A stretch of DNA of 64,000 bases from Dioscorea cayenensis subsp. rotundata (GCF_009730915.1 NC_052483.1:806001-870000); one strand, 5' to 3'; positions 37,156-50,539 are shown, counted from the stretch's first letter. The notes: a model not told the origin generated them from the letters alone. A program made the numbers and translations.

Positions 37156-37711
37156 GAACAAAATTACAAGTAAAAGAACAAGAATGAATCAATGACGATG
37201 ATCCCGTGCAAATGAAAACCAATCTAACCTTCTTTTTGTTTCCCAAAGATGAGAACAATCAACCCAATTCTGTTAGGTGTGAGATAAGAAACTCAACGTG
37301 TTCTTTGACTTGCCTTTCTCTAAGTTCTAGTAGGTCAGTTAGAGGACCCCCTTTGCTTTCATGGTCCTCAAGTCTAGACGGACTTCCTGGATTCATTCTA
37401 ACCCTTTTTTAATTGGACAACAACCTTTCATACATGCCTTCACTAAGTCCTTGACACGCAACTATTCCACGCCATTACCATGGTGTTGACTATCATGCCA
37501 TTTTTAATTTAATTCTTTTATAGAAATCAATTGTCCTCCATCCTTAAACCAGCCCTCCACCAAGATTGAGTTATAATATTGATTCCTTTTTGCATCTGTT
37601 CTTCTTCTTCTTCTTCTTCAACCTCCCAAAAGTTGCCACGAAAGAGGAATAAAAAGAGAGAAATATATATTAAAAAGGTGAGTGTCTTTGAATATTTTGA
37701 TTGTTTCAGTA

Positions 37712-37743
37712 GGTGGTGGTGGTGGTGGTGGTGGTGGTGGTGT
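37712..37743. repeat. (GGT)n microsatellite just before the glycosyltransferase start
   Basis: About ten GGT units end two bases before the ATG at 37745, in frame with it but with no in-frame ATG upstream, so they are probably leader rather than protein. Confidence 0.75.
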
Positions 37744-37744
37744 G

Positions 37745-38999
37745 ATGACAGAAAGCAAGACATCCTTGGGATCTATAGAGAATAATAAAGATTCAATCCA
37801 AAAGGCTAAAGGAAAGCTTCTCCCATTGACAATAGTTAAGATAGTTTTAGTTTTCTTAGCTTTGGGTCTTGGTTTCTCAATAGTGAGTATGAGCATGGCC
37901 AGGTACTTCTGGGACAAGAGCCTGGCCATGCAATCCATAACCAGGTTCCAACCCTGCATCGGAGAAGAAACCAGTCTGGAAAAGTGGATTAGACCTCCTC
38001 TGAATTTGATGCACAAGATGACAGATGAGCAGCTTTTCTGGCGTGCAAAGTTTGGTCCCAAAGGTACATAACTTTCCCTTCAAAAGAGTCCCCAAGGTTG
38101 CCTTCATGTTCTTAACCAGAGGTCCTTTGCCTTTCCTTCCTCTCTGGGATAAGTTCTTCAAAGAACAACCACATACTCTTTACTCAATCTACGTTCATAC
38201 TCTCCCTTCCTACAAACCTGATTACCCTTCCTCTTCTGTGTTTCACAACCGCCAAATTCCAAGTCAGGTACTAATCCCCTCTCTGTTTTTTTATTTCTGT
38301 CAAACAAACATATATATATATATATATATATATGAATGTGAACTTTATTGTTTTAAGGTTGCTGAGTGGGGGAAGATGAGCATGTGTGATGCTGAGAGAC
38401 GTTTGCTAGCAAACGCACTGCTTGATCTCTCCAATGAACGTTTTGTACTGGTCTCTGAATCTTGTGTCCCAATAGTAAACTTCAGCACCATCTACAAATA
38501 CTTTGTGAAATCTCAACATAGTTTTGTTGGATCATTTGATGAACATAGTCCACATGGAAGAGGTAGGTACAATTGGAACATGGCACCAGAGGTTGAGGCA
38601 GACCAATGGCGCAAAGGTGCTCAATGGTTTGAAGTGAACCGTGAGTTAGCTGTTACTATAGTTGAAGACCATAAGTACTACCCAAAGTTTGAGAAGTTTT
38701 GCAAACCATCTTGTTATGTGGATGAACATTACTTCCCAACAATGCTAAGCATTGAAACACCAGCTTTGATTGCTAACAGGACTGTAACGTTTGTGGATTG
38801 GTCTAGAGGTGGTGCACACCCGGCAACGTTTGGAAAGCATGACATAACTGAAGGTTTTCTTAGGAAAATCACACAAGGACATTCTTGTCTTTATAATCAT
38901 CAGAATACAAGTCTTTGTTTTCTGTTTGCCAGGAAATTTGCTCCTAATACTCTTGAGCCTTTGATGAATTTGGCTCCCATGATTTTTGGATATGGTTAA
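37745..38999 (+). CDS. Core-2/I-branching beta-1,6-N-acetylglucosaminyltransferase family protein (GT14), with a one-base frameshift
   Basis: A type II membrane protein expected in the Golgi; plant GT14/DUF266 members (rice BC10 is the best known) act in cell-wall or arabinogalactan glycosylation, but the acceptor cannot be read from sequence. Two exons, 37745-38267 and 38358-38999. The 90-base intron (GT-AG, with an (AT)n run) has no in-frame stop. Modelled length is about 387 residues, normal for the family. A membrane anchor lies at about residues 26-49. Family blocks: [39 protein letters not shown] (across the splice), [44 protein letters not shown] and [13 protein letters not shown]. Between LFWRA and NFPFKR the frame shifts; dropping one A from 38047-38049 gives the family-like ASLVPK. 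The first in-frame ATG is used as start. Confidence 0.88.
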
Positions 39000-40029
39000 T
39001 GAGTTTTTGAAACTCATTGTTATTGTAAAGAAAATTGAGAGTTTTAGTTATTAAGAGGAAGTGATTCTTTTTAGTGTTTGCTGTCTGCTGTTAATTAATC
39101 ATGGTGACTGATATTATCATACTCTATACCAGCTTTTCTTTTGTTTGACAAGCCTTCATAATGTTTTAATCAAAGGAAAGCAAGAATGGCAATTCATGGG
39201 CCAACAGCCCATGTTTTCCTAAGCAGATGAAAGATGGTGATTTGGGGGCCTATTCATTCCCCTGAAAAATGTCAACAAGTAAAGATGTGGGACTTTGCTT
39301 GATTTCATGACACTTTTCCGCATAGTTAAAAGTAAGTCAGTCATCATTTTTTCTTTTCCTAGAATTCAAGTCGAGAATTAACTCCTTTTTCAATATTAAT
39401 GGTTGAACATTGGTAACTTGTTCACTTTTATGAAAAAAAACTAATAATAATAATTAGTCATCATAATAATACATAATGAAAGAAATAAAATAGTTAAATC
39501 TAAACATGGTATTATACATAACAATGACAATGAAAATATGGTAATGGATCAATCAACTAGCTAAACATGGGGTTTTATGCAATATGGAAATTAACAACGA
39601 TATGAATGATATTTGTCATTAGTTGAATTGATATGTATGGGAATTATCTATATTATAATAATTGGATAATATCTTGATATATAATTAAACCAATTGAGGG
39701 AATCAGATTCCTAGATGTATTGATAAAATATTTAAAATTATAAAGGAAAAAAATTGAAAATCATGGCCACGAGTAGCATTCTATTCCATGAATTTTTCTT
39801 TCTATTATTGGATCAATATATTCTTTGAATTACAAAAAAAAAAAAATGTCTTCTATAACAACTACTATTAAAATTAACTACAATTTTTTTTATTTATACA
39901 GTTTACGAAAAAACTAAAGCTAAAGGATTCGATTGATATTGTGGATAGAAATCAGGAGTTCCTTAGATTTAGTGAAAATGATTGTAGAGATTTGATGACA
40001 AACATGGTTATTACGTGGTTGATAGATTT
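39000..40029. other. Intergenic, 3' side of the glycosyltransferase
   Basis: The first ~200 bases are probably 3' UTR. The rest is AT-rich with no gene seen. Confidence 0.45.
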
Positions 40030-40040
40030 GCCTTTTGTTC

Positions 40041-40301
40041 CTTTTTTTTTTTTAAGTAAATGTGGATAAACCACAGATTTATTGAAAAGGGAAAAAAATA
40101 AGACATAATCAAGAGCCTCTCACCGAAGTGAGGGGAGCAACAAAACACAGAGAAAATACTAAAAATGCGAGAATAATAAGAGGGAGTCTGAGAGGCGGGA
40201 AGGCACCATCAGCAACTCGAGCCTGTCTGCAGGCAGTAGGAGCAACTACTCCTGAGCTATATCATGAGCAACTACTCCTGAGCTATATCATGAGCAGGAT
40301 C
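40041..40301 (-). mobile_element. 5'-truncated LINE 3' end, antisense
   Basis: It begins with a T run (the LINE poly-A on the minus strand), then the hairpin GTGGATAAACCAC (40062-40074) and an AATAAA box read on the minus strand. GCCTTTTGTTC flanks it at 40030-40040 and 40302-40312, an 11 bp target duplication. Near its 5' end a 26-base unit is repeated twice in tandem (40241-40266, 40267-40292). Confidence 0.75.
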
Positions 40302-40312
40302 GCCTTTTGTTC

Positions 40313-41584
40313 TTTTTTATTAGGTGTCCTCCTTTGTTAAATTTTGTTTTATTAATAAAAACTTTGTTATTTTTTTGTGTAATATCCTTTATTTTTTTCT
40401 CTCTTTTTTTTGGTCTATCTACTCAGAAATGTGCCCCATTAATTTTTTGACTCTTGAAAATGGTTCTAGTTAGTCTCTTCTACTCTAAAATAGGCCAATT
40501 AGTGGCTGTATTTTTCAAGAGTAGAGGGACTAGATAGAAAGAGATTAAAGGTATATAGACTAAATTTGATCATTTTCAAGAGTAGATGAATTAGTGGGGC
40601 ATAATTCTAAGTAGAGGGACCAAAAGAGAAGAAAGAGAAAAGTAGAGGGACAAATTCAGGTATTATATCTTATTTTTTTTACTTCTCTTTATGTATTTTT
40701 ATTTTTTGTTTTTTTTAAATCCAACAAAATTATAGTTTTTTTTTTTAAAAAAAAAGAAACTTCAAGCTATATGAATATTGTACAGAGATCAAGGAGCCGT
40801 GAAACATCATGTTGTGGAGCTGTGGAATTTTGCATTATTTAAGTATTGTCGTTTGTAGTCTTAATTCAACTAAACAGAGCATTACTTGATTGACTTGAAC
40901 ATGCAGCATTTTTTGATTTCCCAAACAGAAGTATATCTTAAATAATTAATACGTGTCTTTTTTTTTTAAAAAAAAAAGTAGTATTCATATAGGAAAGATT
41001 GTAAAGGTGTTTAGTGAATTCTAAATAGTCATATCTTTTGGTTTTTTTAGTTTGTAATTTATTATTTATGTTTATTTATAATAAAATGGGTAAATCACCT
41101 ATAAAAAAATTTAAAAAAATTGAAAAAAATATAAAAAATTAAAAAAACATTAAAAAAATAAAAATAAAAAAATTACAAGAATATAAATACTATAAATAAA
41201 AGTTTCAAAATAAAAAAATATTCATGTAAAGATGTACCCGTCTTCTGTCACAATTAGAGAGTCCACTCGACAGCTCTTTAGTAGGTGATTTTTTTTTTCT
41301 CTAGGGTCCTTTTTTTTTTCTTTTTATCTTTTTGTACTTCGGGTGACAATGGATACTTTATATATTTTTCATATGTTTATTTTGTCCTCCTTTATTTTAC
41401 TTTTCTTTATGTTGTTTGTTGTACTGTTTTACCTTTTTATTTTTCTAGTAATCCACTTTATAAAAAAGAAATTCATGTTGTCATCTAGACTCTAGTTGAT
41501 AATTTTTGAATATATATATATATATATATATATTCTATATGGATGTAGAATTAACTTCTTTTGCCCTTTTGAAGATGAGTCATT
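40313..41584. other. Intergenic AT-rich DNA
   Basis: No gene is seen. 41285-41470 is T-rich, with a TAATCCACTTTATAAAAAAG end that resembles a worn LINE 3' tail on the plus strand. An (AT)n run lies at about 41511-41533. Confidence 0.4.
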
Positions 41585-43690
41585 TTTATAAAAGTGGATA
41601 AATCACAATTTTATTGAAAAGAGAGAAGTACAAAAATAGCTAGGTTGCTGAAGACCATTGTCTGGCAACACAAATCTGCCTAAGCTATCTGGGTCAGTGA
41701 ACTACTCAAAGGCTAAGTCATGGTCTGTATCGCTGATATGATCTAAGACTCATGCGCGCATGAATTTCAGAGGCACTTAATCTTCTGAGATGCTTCATTT
41801 AAAGATTGTTGCTGAGGGTCAGTAGCTGTAGAAAACAAATAAAGAAGCATATTAACAATTTTAATAATAGCAGAATAAAAAGGTAATGTAAGTAATTGAA
41901 AGATATTATTATTTGGTTAGAGCCATATATTTTAGATAACGACTCTAGACTAAGGTCCCAAAGCCGTTGTCGAGAATTTAACGACTGTAGCCAGGAGGTC
42001 CAAATCTTAGAAATGGTTGGTGGAGGTGAGTGTAGTTCTAAGATTTATTTAAAGAATGACCAAATCGGCTCTCAGTATTTGAAATTAAGAAAGAGATGTT
42101 CCACTGTTTTAGGAGCTTTGTGGCAGAGAACACATGTATTTGTGGCGTTTTGGAAGTTACAACCATTCTTGAATAGGCTTGTGAGAGTTAGAATTTTATC
42201 ATTACACACTAGCTAACAAAACAATGAGATTTTGCTTGGACATCGGATTTTCCAAAATTGAGGGTATAACGGGCTACTCGCCCTCCATCTATTAGAAACT
42301 TGTAAAAGGATCTAATTGAGAAGGTTTCACTTTTTTCCAGTGCCCAGATGTTGATATCACCCTGATTGTTAGAGCAGCCTGGGATTGAGTTCAATAGTAG
42401 GGATAGATAATTTATTGTAGCTGTGTGAAAAAGGCTCTCTAGTGAAGTGAGATGTTGAGTGAATTGTCTTAGAGTTATCCAGGGGGGTGGTGGGCGGTAC
42501 TATCATTGAAAAGAGAAGACCATAGATCTTTAATTAAAAGTTTTTCCAGAATGCCATCTATCAAACCAAAAAGTAGTGTTTGCACCATTTCTAACAGATT
42601 TGGAAATACACGAGCGAAAAGAGGGCAGAGTGGTGTTAACTCCTTCCCAGAAGAAGGACTTGTTTCTAGGGTGGAGTTTGAAATAGAATTCCAGGAGAAT
42701 TTCTAATCAAGTAATTGCATGGTGTTGATAATTTTGAGCCGACAGACTATTTGGATTGGATGAAATATTCCACCACCATTTTCCTAGTAAACATTTGTTG
42801 AATTCCTGAAGATTAAGAATTCCCCAGTCACCCATGTTACGAGGTCTGCAGATCCTTTTTATATTCAACCGGTCTGATTCTTTTGATCCCGAATCCGGTC
42901 ATTTCCAAAGAAAGTCCCTTCTGATCTTATCAATTTTTTTTTTATCACCCATGTTGGGAGTTTGAACACCAACATCCAGTAAACTGGAATTGTGGATAAG
43001 ACCGAATTAATAAGAGTTAGACGACCACCTAAGGAGAGTTAAATTGCTTTCCAAGGAGTAAGTCTAGATCGAACCATTCCAATAAGTTCCGTGCAATCTT
43101 GATGTCTTAGTCGCCTTCCAAAAAGGGATAACTCCATGTATGTAATAGATAGGCAATTTCTAGTGCAATTTAGGGTCATTGCAGAGGTGATGTTTGGTTT
43201 TTAGCCATAATTTGTAGAGTATAGGCAGCTTTTCGAGTAGTTGATGGAGAGACACGAAAACCCTTCAAAAAGATAGAAAATTAATTTAATTATATGAAGA
43301 TCTTCTTACCCTCCTGCTAAGAAAATGATGAGATCATTTGCATAGTGTAGGTGATAGATGTTTTTTAATTTGATCTAGTTAAACACCTACCATGACTTTG
43401 GATCAAGGGTGTGATTGAACATTGCACTCAGAACATCTGCTGCTAGTGCAAAGAGAAGAGGGAAAGTGGATCTCCTTGATTTAGACCTCTTTTACAACGG
43501 ATATAACCCTGAGTTATTCCATTAATGAGAATCTGAGTCTTCACAGTTTTGAGAATAATATGTACCCAAGTTAACTATCAGAAGCGAAACTCCTCGTTAG
43601 GTTTGTTACAATTTTTAATGTTGATGCAGCGTTGACTATCGATTTTAAAGCTATATGAATTTGTATAATAAAATTTTGAGAAGAAAAAAT
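41585..43690 (-). mobile_element. 5'-truncated, heavily decayed LINE, antisense
   Basis: Read on the minus strand it holds the second half of a LINE ORF2 very like the one at 25-27.8 kb: TQILINGITQGYIRCKRGL (about 43470-43540), YANDLIIF in place of YADDLIIF (about 43320-43360), ICRPRNMGDWGILNL (about 42810-42860), FYKFLIDGG (about 42270-42300), and TCVLCHKAPKTVEHLFLN (about 42090-42140). The hairpin-like GTGGATAAATCAC is at 41594-41606, next to the 3' end. It is truncated just upstream of RT motif A, has many stops and frameshifts, and lacks the first catalytic Asp of YADD. Confidence 0.8.
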
Positions 43691-46600
43691 AATAATAAAA
43701 TTGTAGTTATCACTCAAAAGCACTGTTTTGGGACTTCAGTTTCATAATAAAACTATCTTATTCAGTCCATTATAGCGCAACCTCTCGAAGGTTTCATGGG
43801 GCACTCGAATACATAAAATTCTTATCCACACTTACTATATATATATTTATTTGCCTCAAACATGTATATGAATCATCACCAACTACTTAAATAAAAAAAA
43901 CAAAAAGTTCAAAAGAAACAAAACACAATAATAGAAACCAAGATGCATTTGATGCAATTCCCTCCACCAAAGTCTTGAAGTTCTATAAGTGCAATTCAAT
44001 GGATGTTCTTAAGAGCATTATGAACTGAAATGGATGGTGAAGCCTCACACATCTCATTGTCGCATAGGCATAAACATAAACATTAAACATTAGCATAACC
44101 AATTTATGCCATGCATGATTACCTCTCCACTTCAATTTGTGCAAATGTTGTCACCTCCAACTTCCTCTCCATTAGTAAGAACTAGTTTGTAAATGTTTCA
44201 TTGATGTGATTTAACATGTTAAATTTTAATTAAGTAAATGATTTGTCCACTAAGATCCCACATTTTTTTTTGACAAGGTATCCAACATCTTCTTTTACTT
44301 GTGATTTAAGTTATAATCACCCACCAAATATCTATTATGCCTTGAGGCTTTCTAAGTCATCACTTGAGTGTAGTTTTAGGTCACTAAATGCTTTTCATGG
44401 TTAAAAGTTACATTGTCCTTTATAGGCCTTCCATGTTTATTGACTATTTTCAATTTCATGCTAATGCAAAAGTTAGTAAATTATCCAAAATATATTAGAA
44501 ATATAGTTGTTACAATTATAAATATAAAGAACTATAATACAGTAAAAATGGTAGAAGCGAGTATAAGTAAATTACATAAAACAAAGTAAGGAGAGTATAT
44601 GAATCACCCCTAACGACTAGAGATGGAGAAAAATGTAAAAAAAACCAAAACAAAATCTTTAAAAAATAATCGCTCATAAGATCATTTGTCCATGGATACA
44701 CCCTCAAATTAAGAAGTAAGAAGTTTTTGATAGTCTACTTTATTACAAAGGAGTTTCTCCCATCTCTACAAGAAGTGCTCAAAATTAAAATTTTATTCGG
44801 TGACAGTCATAGGGTACTAATCAAAATATTTCAACCCTAAGCAAAAGCCAAGCAATTTCCATGCAATCATCTTCCAACACTTGTGAATCCAGTATATATA
44901 TATATACATAAAAAAATGTTTATGTTTATGTGGATCTCTTAAGTTTCTCATTGGTTAATGTTTAATTCCCTTGTTAGATAGTGAGTGATGTGTGCCATAA
45001 AATTAGCCCATGACTTGGGAGCATGCTAAAGTTGACAACAAGGGACATGGAATCTTTTGAAGAATTGGTAGACCACGTGGAATCCGACTTCTCGGAAAGG
45101 TTCCCTTGATTCACGGTACTACATCAAGAATCTTCCAGAGATCCTGATTAATCATAGAATCATACAAGTCTCATAGACTCTCCACTAAGCTTATCCTCTT
45201 TTTAGCTCAAATAAAAAGATACCTTGATCATCATCCATAAGTTAAGAAAGTTAAGTTATTTCACACTCAAATCAATTGTCAAAATAAATATAATTAAACA
45301 AGAATATATATATATATAAAGGATGAATAATATGATTTAATAAAAACAATAAGCAATACAAAAGTGAAAAAAATAAATATGAAATGCACACAAAAACACT
45401 AATACCCGACAACAACACAAAGAGAAAACAATCAATGGAGAACAACACAACTAGCATAACATAAAAAGAAAAAAAAATAAACAAAAGTCTAATAAATTAG
45501 GGAAAAAGATATCTTTCCTTAGGGAGAGAAAGCGAATAGCTCATTGGACTGTCCTCACTTGTATTACAAGGGAAATATTACAAGAAAAATCTTTTAGAGA
45601 ATTTCATGGAATAGAAATTTTAATTAGTCACATATACCCTACTTGTATTACAAAAAAAAAAATATTGAATGGAAAAAAATTGTTTGGGAATTTCATAGAT
45701 AAAAAAATTTTAGTTACATATTCCGATCACAGCATTCATAGAATTAATAGGGTTGATAGTAAAATGTTAAATGAAATATAATTTTGTGAATTTAAATTTT
45801 AAATTAAAATCAAACCATTCCTCTCATACACTGATTTTGAAAGCAACCTATTGACTAATTCATAGTTTGGAAATTATGAAGAAATTCATTATGGTCCTGT
45901 GCCGCCTCCCCCACTTGTATTGTTTTGAATTGAATAGAGAATTGGTCTCTTTGATGATGGGATAATTAACTTGTCGTGCTGTAATTTTTATTAAATAAAA
46001 TAAAAATATTTCGTTACTTTTACATTAAATTTCCAAGCATGCATTTTGTCTAATATTGATGCCAGCTTCATTGACGTACCGTATAATATTCCAAGTCATA
46101 ACATTGCTTGAATATGAAATGTATTAATTAAATGGTTTTCTTTATAAATAGTAAGCAATTTTCCAATATGGTTGAAAAAAAATAGCATGCTTTTACTTGT
46201 ATATCCCCACTGAAGTGAGGTTTTTTTTTAAAGCACAAAGTAAACAAACCAAAAATTGGCCTACTGAGTTATTACTAACATGTCTTATAAAGAAGATATT
46301 AATATACCCCTATAATTATTATTTAAATTTTTTAGCTAAAATATATTAATAAATGAATAAAATAAAACCAAACTATTATGTTTCTTCACTTCAACCATGA
46401 TGTGGATGAGAGGAAAAAAGATAATGGGGAAATTTTAAGTATAAGATCCTCTAGGCAAATAAAAGTGTTTGTAAATATTTATTAAATTTTTTCAATTATA
46501 ATAAACATATTAATAATAATATTATTATTATTTTATAGATTAAAGTAACATCCACTGGCTCACAACCCGCCGAAAGAGAAAGAATCTTGACTAGATTCTC

Positions 46601-49089
46601 CAGAGATCCTAAATGAAATCGCCTGCATAATTTCATGTGAGATACCTCTGAACACCTCCTGCATTTTTTTTTTAATTTTATAAATCTAGATGATAGTTGA
46701 TAAAATAATTTAAAAACTTTACTAATAATTCTAAAAAAAAAAGGACTAGAATGAAAAGAAGAAATCTTGATGGTTCCTTATCAATTTAATTAACATGATT
46801 TCATTCATTAAAAAATAAAATGGGTAGTTCATTCAGCCCATAATAAGTGAAAAATGAATAACAATCTCCAAGGAATCTCTCCTTCTTTAGATTGAACTAC
46901 TCGATATTTTATGTGGATCTATTAATTTTATCTATTCCATATCTAGTGGTCTTTTATATTTATTTTGTTCCTGTCACTTGTGTTTTGTTTATTTTACAAA
47001 TGTGATGTACTATCTTTTATTTTTAATAAATCTAATTTATCTATTTTATAAAAAAACAAAAAAGACTGGGCAACAAGCCTAGAGAACACTTCATGGATTG
47101 AGTGACACTTGTCACAAATACAAATACAAAATCTTTCATGTTTGATATATATCGCCGACCTTGTTTTCAATGTCAAGTATCTTCGTCTAGGTTTTATTTG
47201 GTTTAACCCCATAAAAGCTTATGATTCTAGTGTTCTTTATCTTATTTTGGATGTATGAATTTCTTGCACATAAGTTCCAAGCAAGCTCTTTATTAACTAA
47301 TGTGTAATTTTAAGGAATAAAAATATCATTCCAACAAACTAGATTTTGATAAAAAGTGGATAAACAAACTAGATTTATCAAACTGTATTTTCAATTTATT
47401 TATCATCATTCAATTTATCTAGATATTTTAATACTGATGATTTTAAGGAAAAAAAAATGGTTATGAATGTTTTATTTTATTTAGTGTTTAAAAAAAATAA
47501 TCATGTTATCTATCTTAAAATTTTGATGCAGGTGGTTTAAATAACATAATGGTCATTGATAATTTATGAAAATAACATTGTTTTATAAAATTATATCTAA
47601 TTTGTCGGGTGAGATATTAATAATAAACAGCATGAGACACGCTTTAAATACATACTATACCTAGTTTATTTATTTTTATTAAAAAATAAAATTAGTGGTC
47701 CATATATATAACAGGTATGACCGTATGAGACACGGTTTAAATTCAATCAAAATTTCAATTGCGCTCGTGATTTATTTGATAAATAATTAAAATGAGACGT
47801 ATATTAACAAGTATAAGGGATTCCTGATTTATTCACTTTCTTATTAAAAACAATAATAATGAGACATGATGGCACAACATTGTACTAAAAAAATATAGAG
47901 AAGATAGAAGATAAAAGTTGTGGTACCCTCTATTATTGGCTAACCAAATTTAAAAAAAAAAAAAGAAAATAGATAAATTATATGCATTAATAAATATTGG
48001 TTAACCAAGTTTGTACCTTAATGTGACCAATCTCTTCTTTAAAAAGAAAATCTTTCTCTAGCAAAGAATACATGGTTGATATCATCAGGGAGCGAATGGC
48101 TTTAGATTTAAAAAGAAAAAAGATAAATGAATTAAAAGAATTAAATTGTAATTTTGGGTCAACAATATTACTAATAAACACATATTGCTTCATTTACTTA
48201 GGCAACAAAAATAATGTATATATACACAGAACTTAAACAAATGGGTGAATTATTATTCTAAACTACCATATAGTTTGCCACTTTCTCAATTCGTGTGTTT
48301 GATTGTTAACCGATTTTTTTTCTATGATTTTTAATCAGTTTATAAAAAGATGCCAAAACACTTGACTACTTAATCTTTATTAAAATGACATTTTAAAACA
48401 CATAAATTTACATTTTTACCTTTATATATTTTAATAATAAACTGTTTAGAACATACAACGTATTTAAGTGTTTTAGTATTTTTTTTTTTTTGTAAATAAT
48501 TAAAACTATAAGGTATTAAAGTGTTAACAATAAAATCATAAGTACCAAATTGAGAAAGAGACAAATCACAAGTTAGTTTAGAATAGCTTTCCGGAAAAGA
48601 TTAATTAAAAATTACATCATATCTAAATGGATATTTTTAAAAACTAATTTTATTAATTATATATAATGAATAAAATAAAATTAATATTTAAAAGAATTTT
48701 AGGTTTTCAAAAAATTAAATAATTTATTCAATTGATGTAGCATGAAACTCAATCGGGTACCAGTACTCCATCAATGTAGAACCGAACAACGTTGGCTTTG
48801 TCAATACACAGTGCAAGCACACAAAACATAAGGAGTAAGGGCAATTTTGGTATTATGATAATGTACATATATATAATAATAATAATAATAATCTCTTTAA
48901 GCGGTCGGTCAGGGGTGAAAAAGAAAGAAAGCTCCTTTAATTAAGGACTTGAACGTGATCAGAAAAGACAGTAAGGACTAAATGATGAAATTAAAAAATT
49001 TCTAAAGGACTTTGAAGTGATTTTCCAGTAAAATTACACAGTGATGTCAGCGGACCTACATGGACTTCGTCTCTCTTCTTTAAACCATC
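43691..49089. other. Gene-poor AT-rich intergenic DNA
   Basis: About 5.4 kb with no supportable gene. T/A-rich stretches at 44510-44700 and 45290-45480 read on the minus strand like LINE 3' UTR remnants, and 46980-47060 like one on the plus strand, but none is well enough preserved to delimit. A 16 bp LINE-terminus insertion is at 47347-47362. Confidence 0.4.
47347..47362 (-). mobile_element. 16 bp insertion of the LINE 3' terminus with 14 bp target duplication
   Basis: AACAAACTAGATTT is perfectly repeated at 47333-47346 and 47363-47376. The 16 bases between them, TGATAAAAAGTGGATA, are on the minus strand TATCCACTTTTTATCA, the same terminal sequence that ends the larger LINEs here (TATCCACTTT...). 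This is the smallest member of the size series. Confidence 0.55.
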
Positions 49090-49096
49090 TATAAAA
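49090..49096 (+). promoter_or_regulatory. Probable TATA box of the MCU gene
   Basis: TATAAAA lies about 50 bases before the ATG at 49146, in a locally C-rich context that fits a plant core promoter and a transcription start near 49120. Confidence 0.6.
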
Positions 49097-49145
49097 CCAT
49101 CAAACCCTCTCACACTCTTCGATTCATCTTCAACCTCGGCTCCCA

Positions 49146-50539
49146 ATGTCTCTCCGGAAAGCCTTGACCCATCGCTTCAGCAGCCTCACAAGGGCCTCAG
49201 CTTCACGATCTCAGATCCGCCCGCCAGTTCCCAGTCCGGAGACTGATCGCCGCCGCCACTCCTCCTCGGCGAGTAGCGTTGCCAGTCGGTGATGAGCTGA
49301 TGGAACGGTTAAAGGGGATGAATCGGGACAGGATTCGGCTTGAGGGAATGGTGAGGCCGGCGGCGGTATCGGTTGAGGAGGCGAAGAAGGTATTGAGGGC
49401 GTGGGAGATGGAATCGGTTCGATCGAGGCTGAGAGGGATGGCGAGTTCTAGGGTTTCGTATTCGGAGTTCTTGCGCATCTGCGGGGAATCAGCGGGGTTC
49501 GATCGGGGCCTGGAGATCGCCAGGGATCTCGATGAGTCCGGCGCCGTCATCATTTTGGGCGGCCTCGTCTTTCTCCGCCCCGATGAGGTAATGCCCTTTT
49601 TAAATTCTTTTATGTAAATATCTCTTAAAAAGATGAAACTTTTTTCTATATTTTAATATATATATATATATATTTTTTTTTAAATATACGGTAAATTAAA
49701 GGTAAAACTAGAAATGAAAGTATTCAATTTAAATAATTGAGTATTAAGAAAATATATATATATATATATTTATTTTTGTAAGTGACTCTCAGTATTTCAC
49801 CCAGTTTTGTGGGTCAACATTTAAAAATAAACACAAGAATTGAAATGTCAAAATTTTTTAAGTATGAAAATATATATTAAGCATTTATTATTTATATAAT
49901 TTTATAAAAAAAATTAATATGAACAAAAGATTATATGTATAAAGAGAGGTGAGATTCTGAATTTTTTTTTTAAGAATATATACAATTAGATATTTGTAAT
50001 TTTTGATGTTATATAAAAAAATCCTTTTTATTTGATTTTTGGAGATATTTTTTATTTTACAATATAAATGAGTAATAACACCATGGTTGAAAATCCAGGT
50101 TGCAAAAGCCATAGAAAGAGTGCTGCCAGTGAAGAACGAGAGTGAGAACAAAGAGCTAAAGGAGATGGAGAAGAAGAAGGCAGAGATGGAGGAGAAAGCA
50201 GAGGCAGAGGTGAGGAGGGAGTTATGGGCAGGGTTAGGTCTTCTGGTGATGCAGACTGTTGGTTTCATGAGGCTCACTTTCTGGGAACTCACATGGGATG
50301 TTATGGAACCCATTTGCTTCTTCTTCACCTCCACTTACTTCATGGCTGGTTATGCCTTCTTTCTTAGTACCTCCAAAGAACCTTCTTTTCAGGCCATTTT
50401 CCAGTCTCGTTTTGAGGCTAAGATGGAGCGTCTAATGAAACTTCATCACTTTGATGTTAAACGCTTCAATCATTTGAGAATGGTAGTTTCTTCATCATCC
50501 TCATTTGATTCTCATCATGCTGATAATCCTTGTTGTTGA
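49146..50539 (+). CDS. Mitochondrial calcium uniporter (MCU) pore protein, with an apparent one-base frameshift in exon 1
   Basis: Pore-forming subunit for calcium uptake across the inner mitochondrial membrane. Exon 1 is 49146-49587 and exon 2 is 50099-50539, with GT-AG splice sites at phase 0. The first ATG opens a basic, Ser-rich, acid-poor leader (MSLRKALTHRFSSLTRASAS) that fits a mitochondrial presequence, but that frame stops at 49290-49292. The conserved part (LPVGDELMERLKGMNRDRIR) is in the next frame, open from about 49165. So one extra base lies somewhere in 49165-49289, or translation starts elsewhere. Exon 2 has a Lys/Glu-rich coiled coil, membrane helix 1, the pore motif WDVMEP with its two acidic residues, membrane helix 2, then the conserved EPSFQAIFQSRFEAK tail. 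The modelled protein is about 293 residues, a little short for plant MCUs. Confidence 0.9.

Noticed and set aside
37682-37744. Upstream extension of the glycosyltransferase with a poly-Gly run
   Set aside because: It starts at a GTG and is encoded by a (GGT)n microsatellite; the first in-frame ATG is at 37745.
1838-50539. Programmed ribosomal frameshifting shared by the four shifted genes
   Set aside because: No common slippery site or downstream structure, and the families are not known to use frameshifting; sequence error or recent mutation is simpler.
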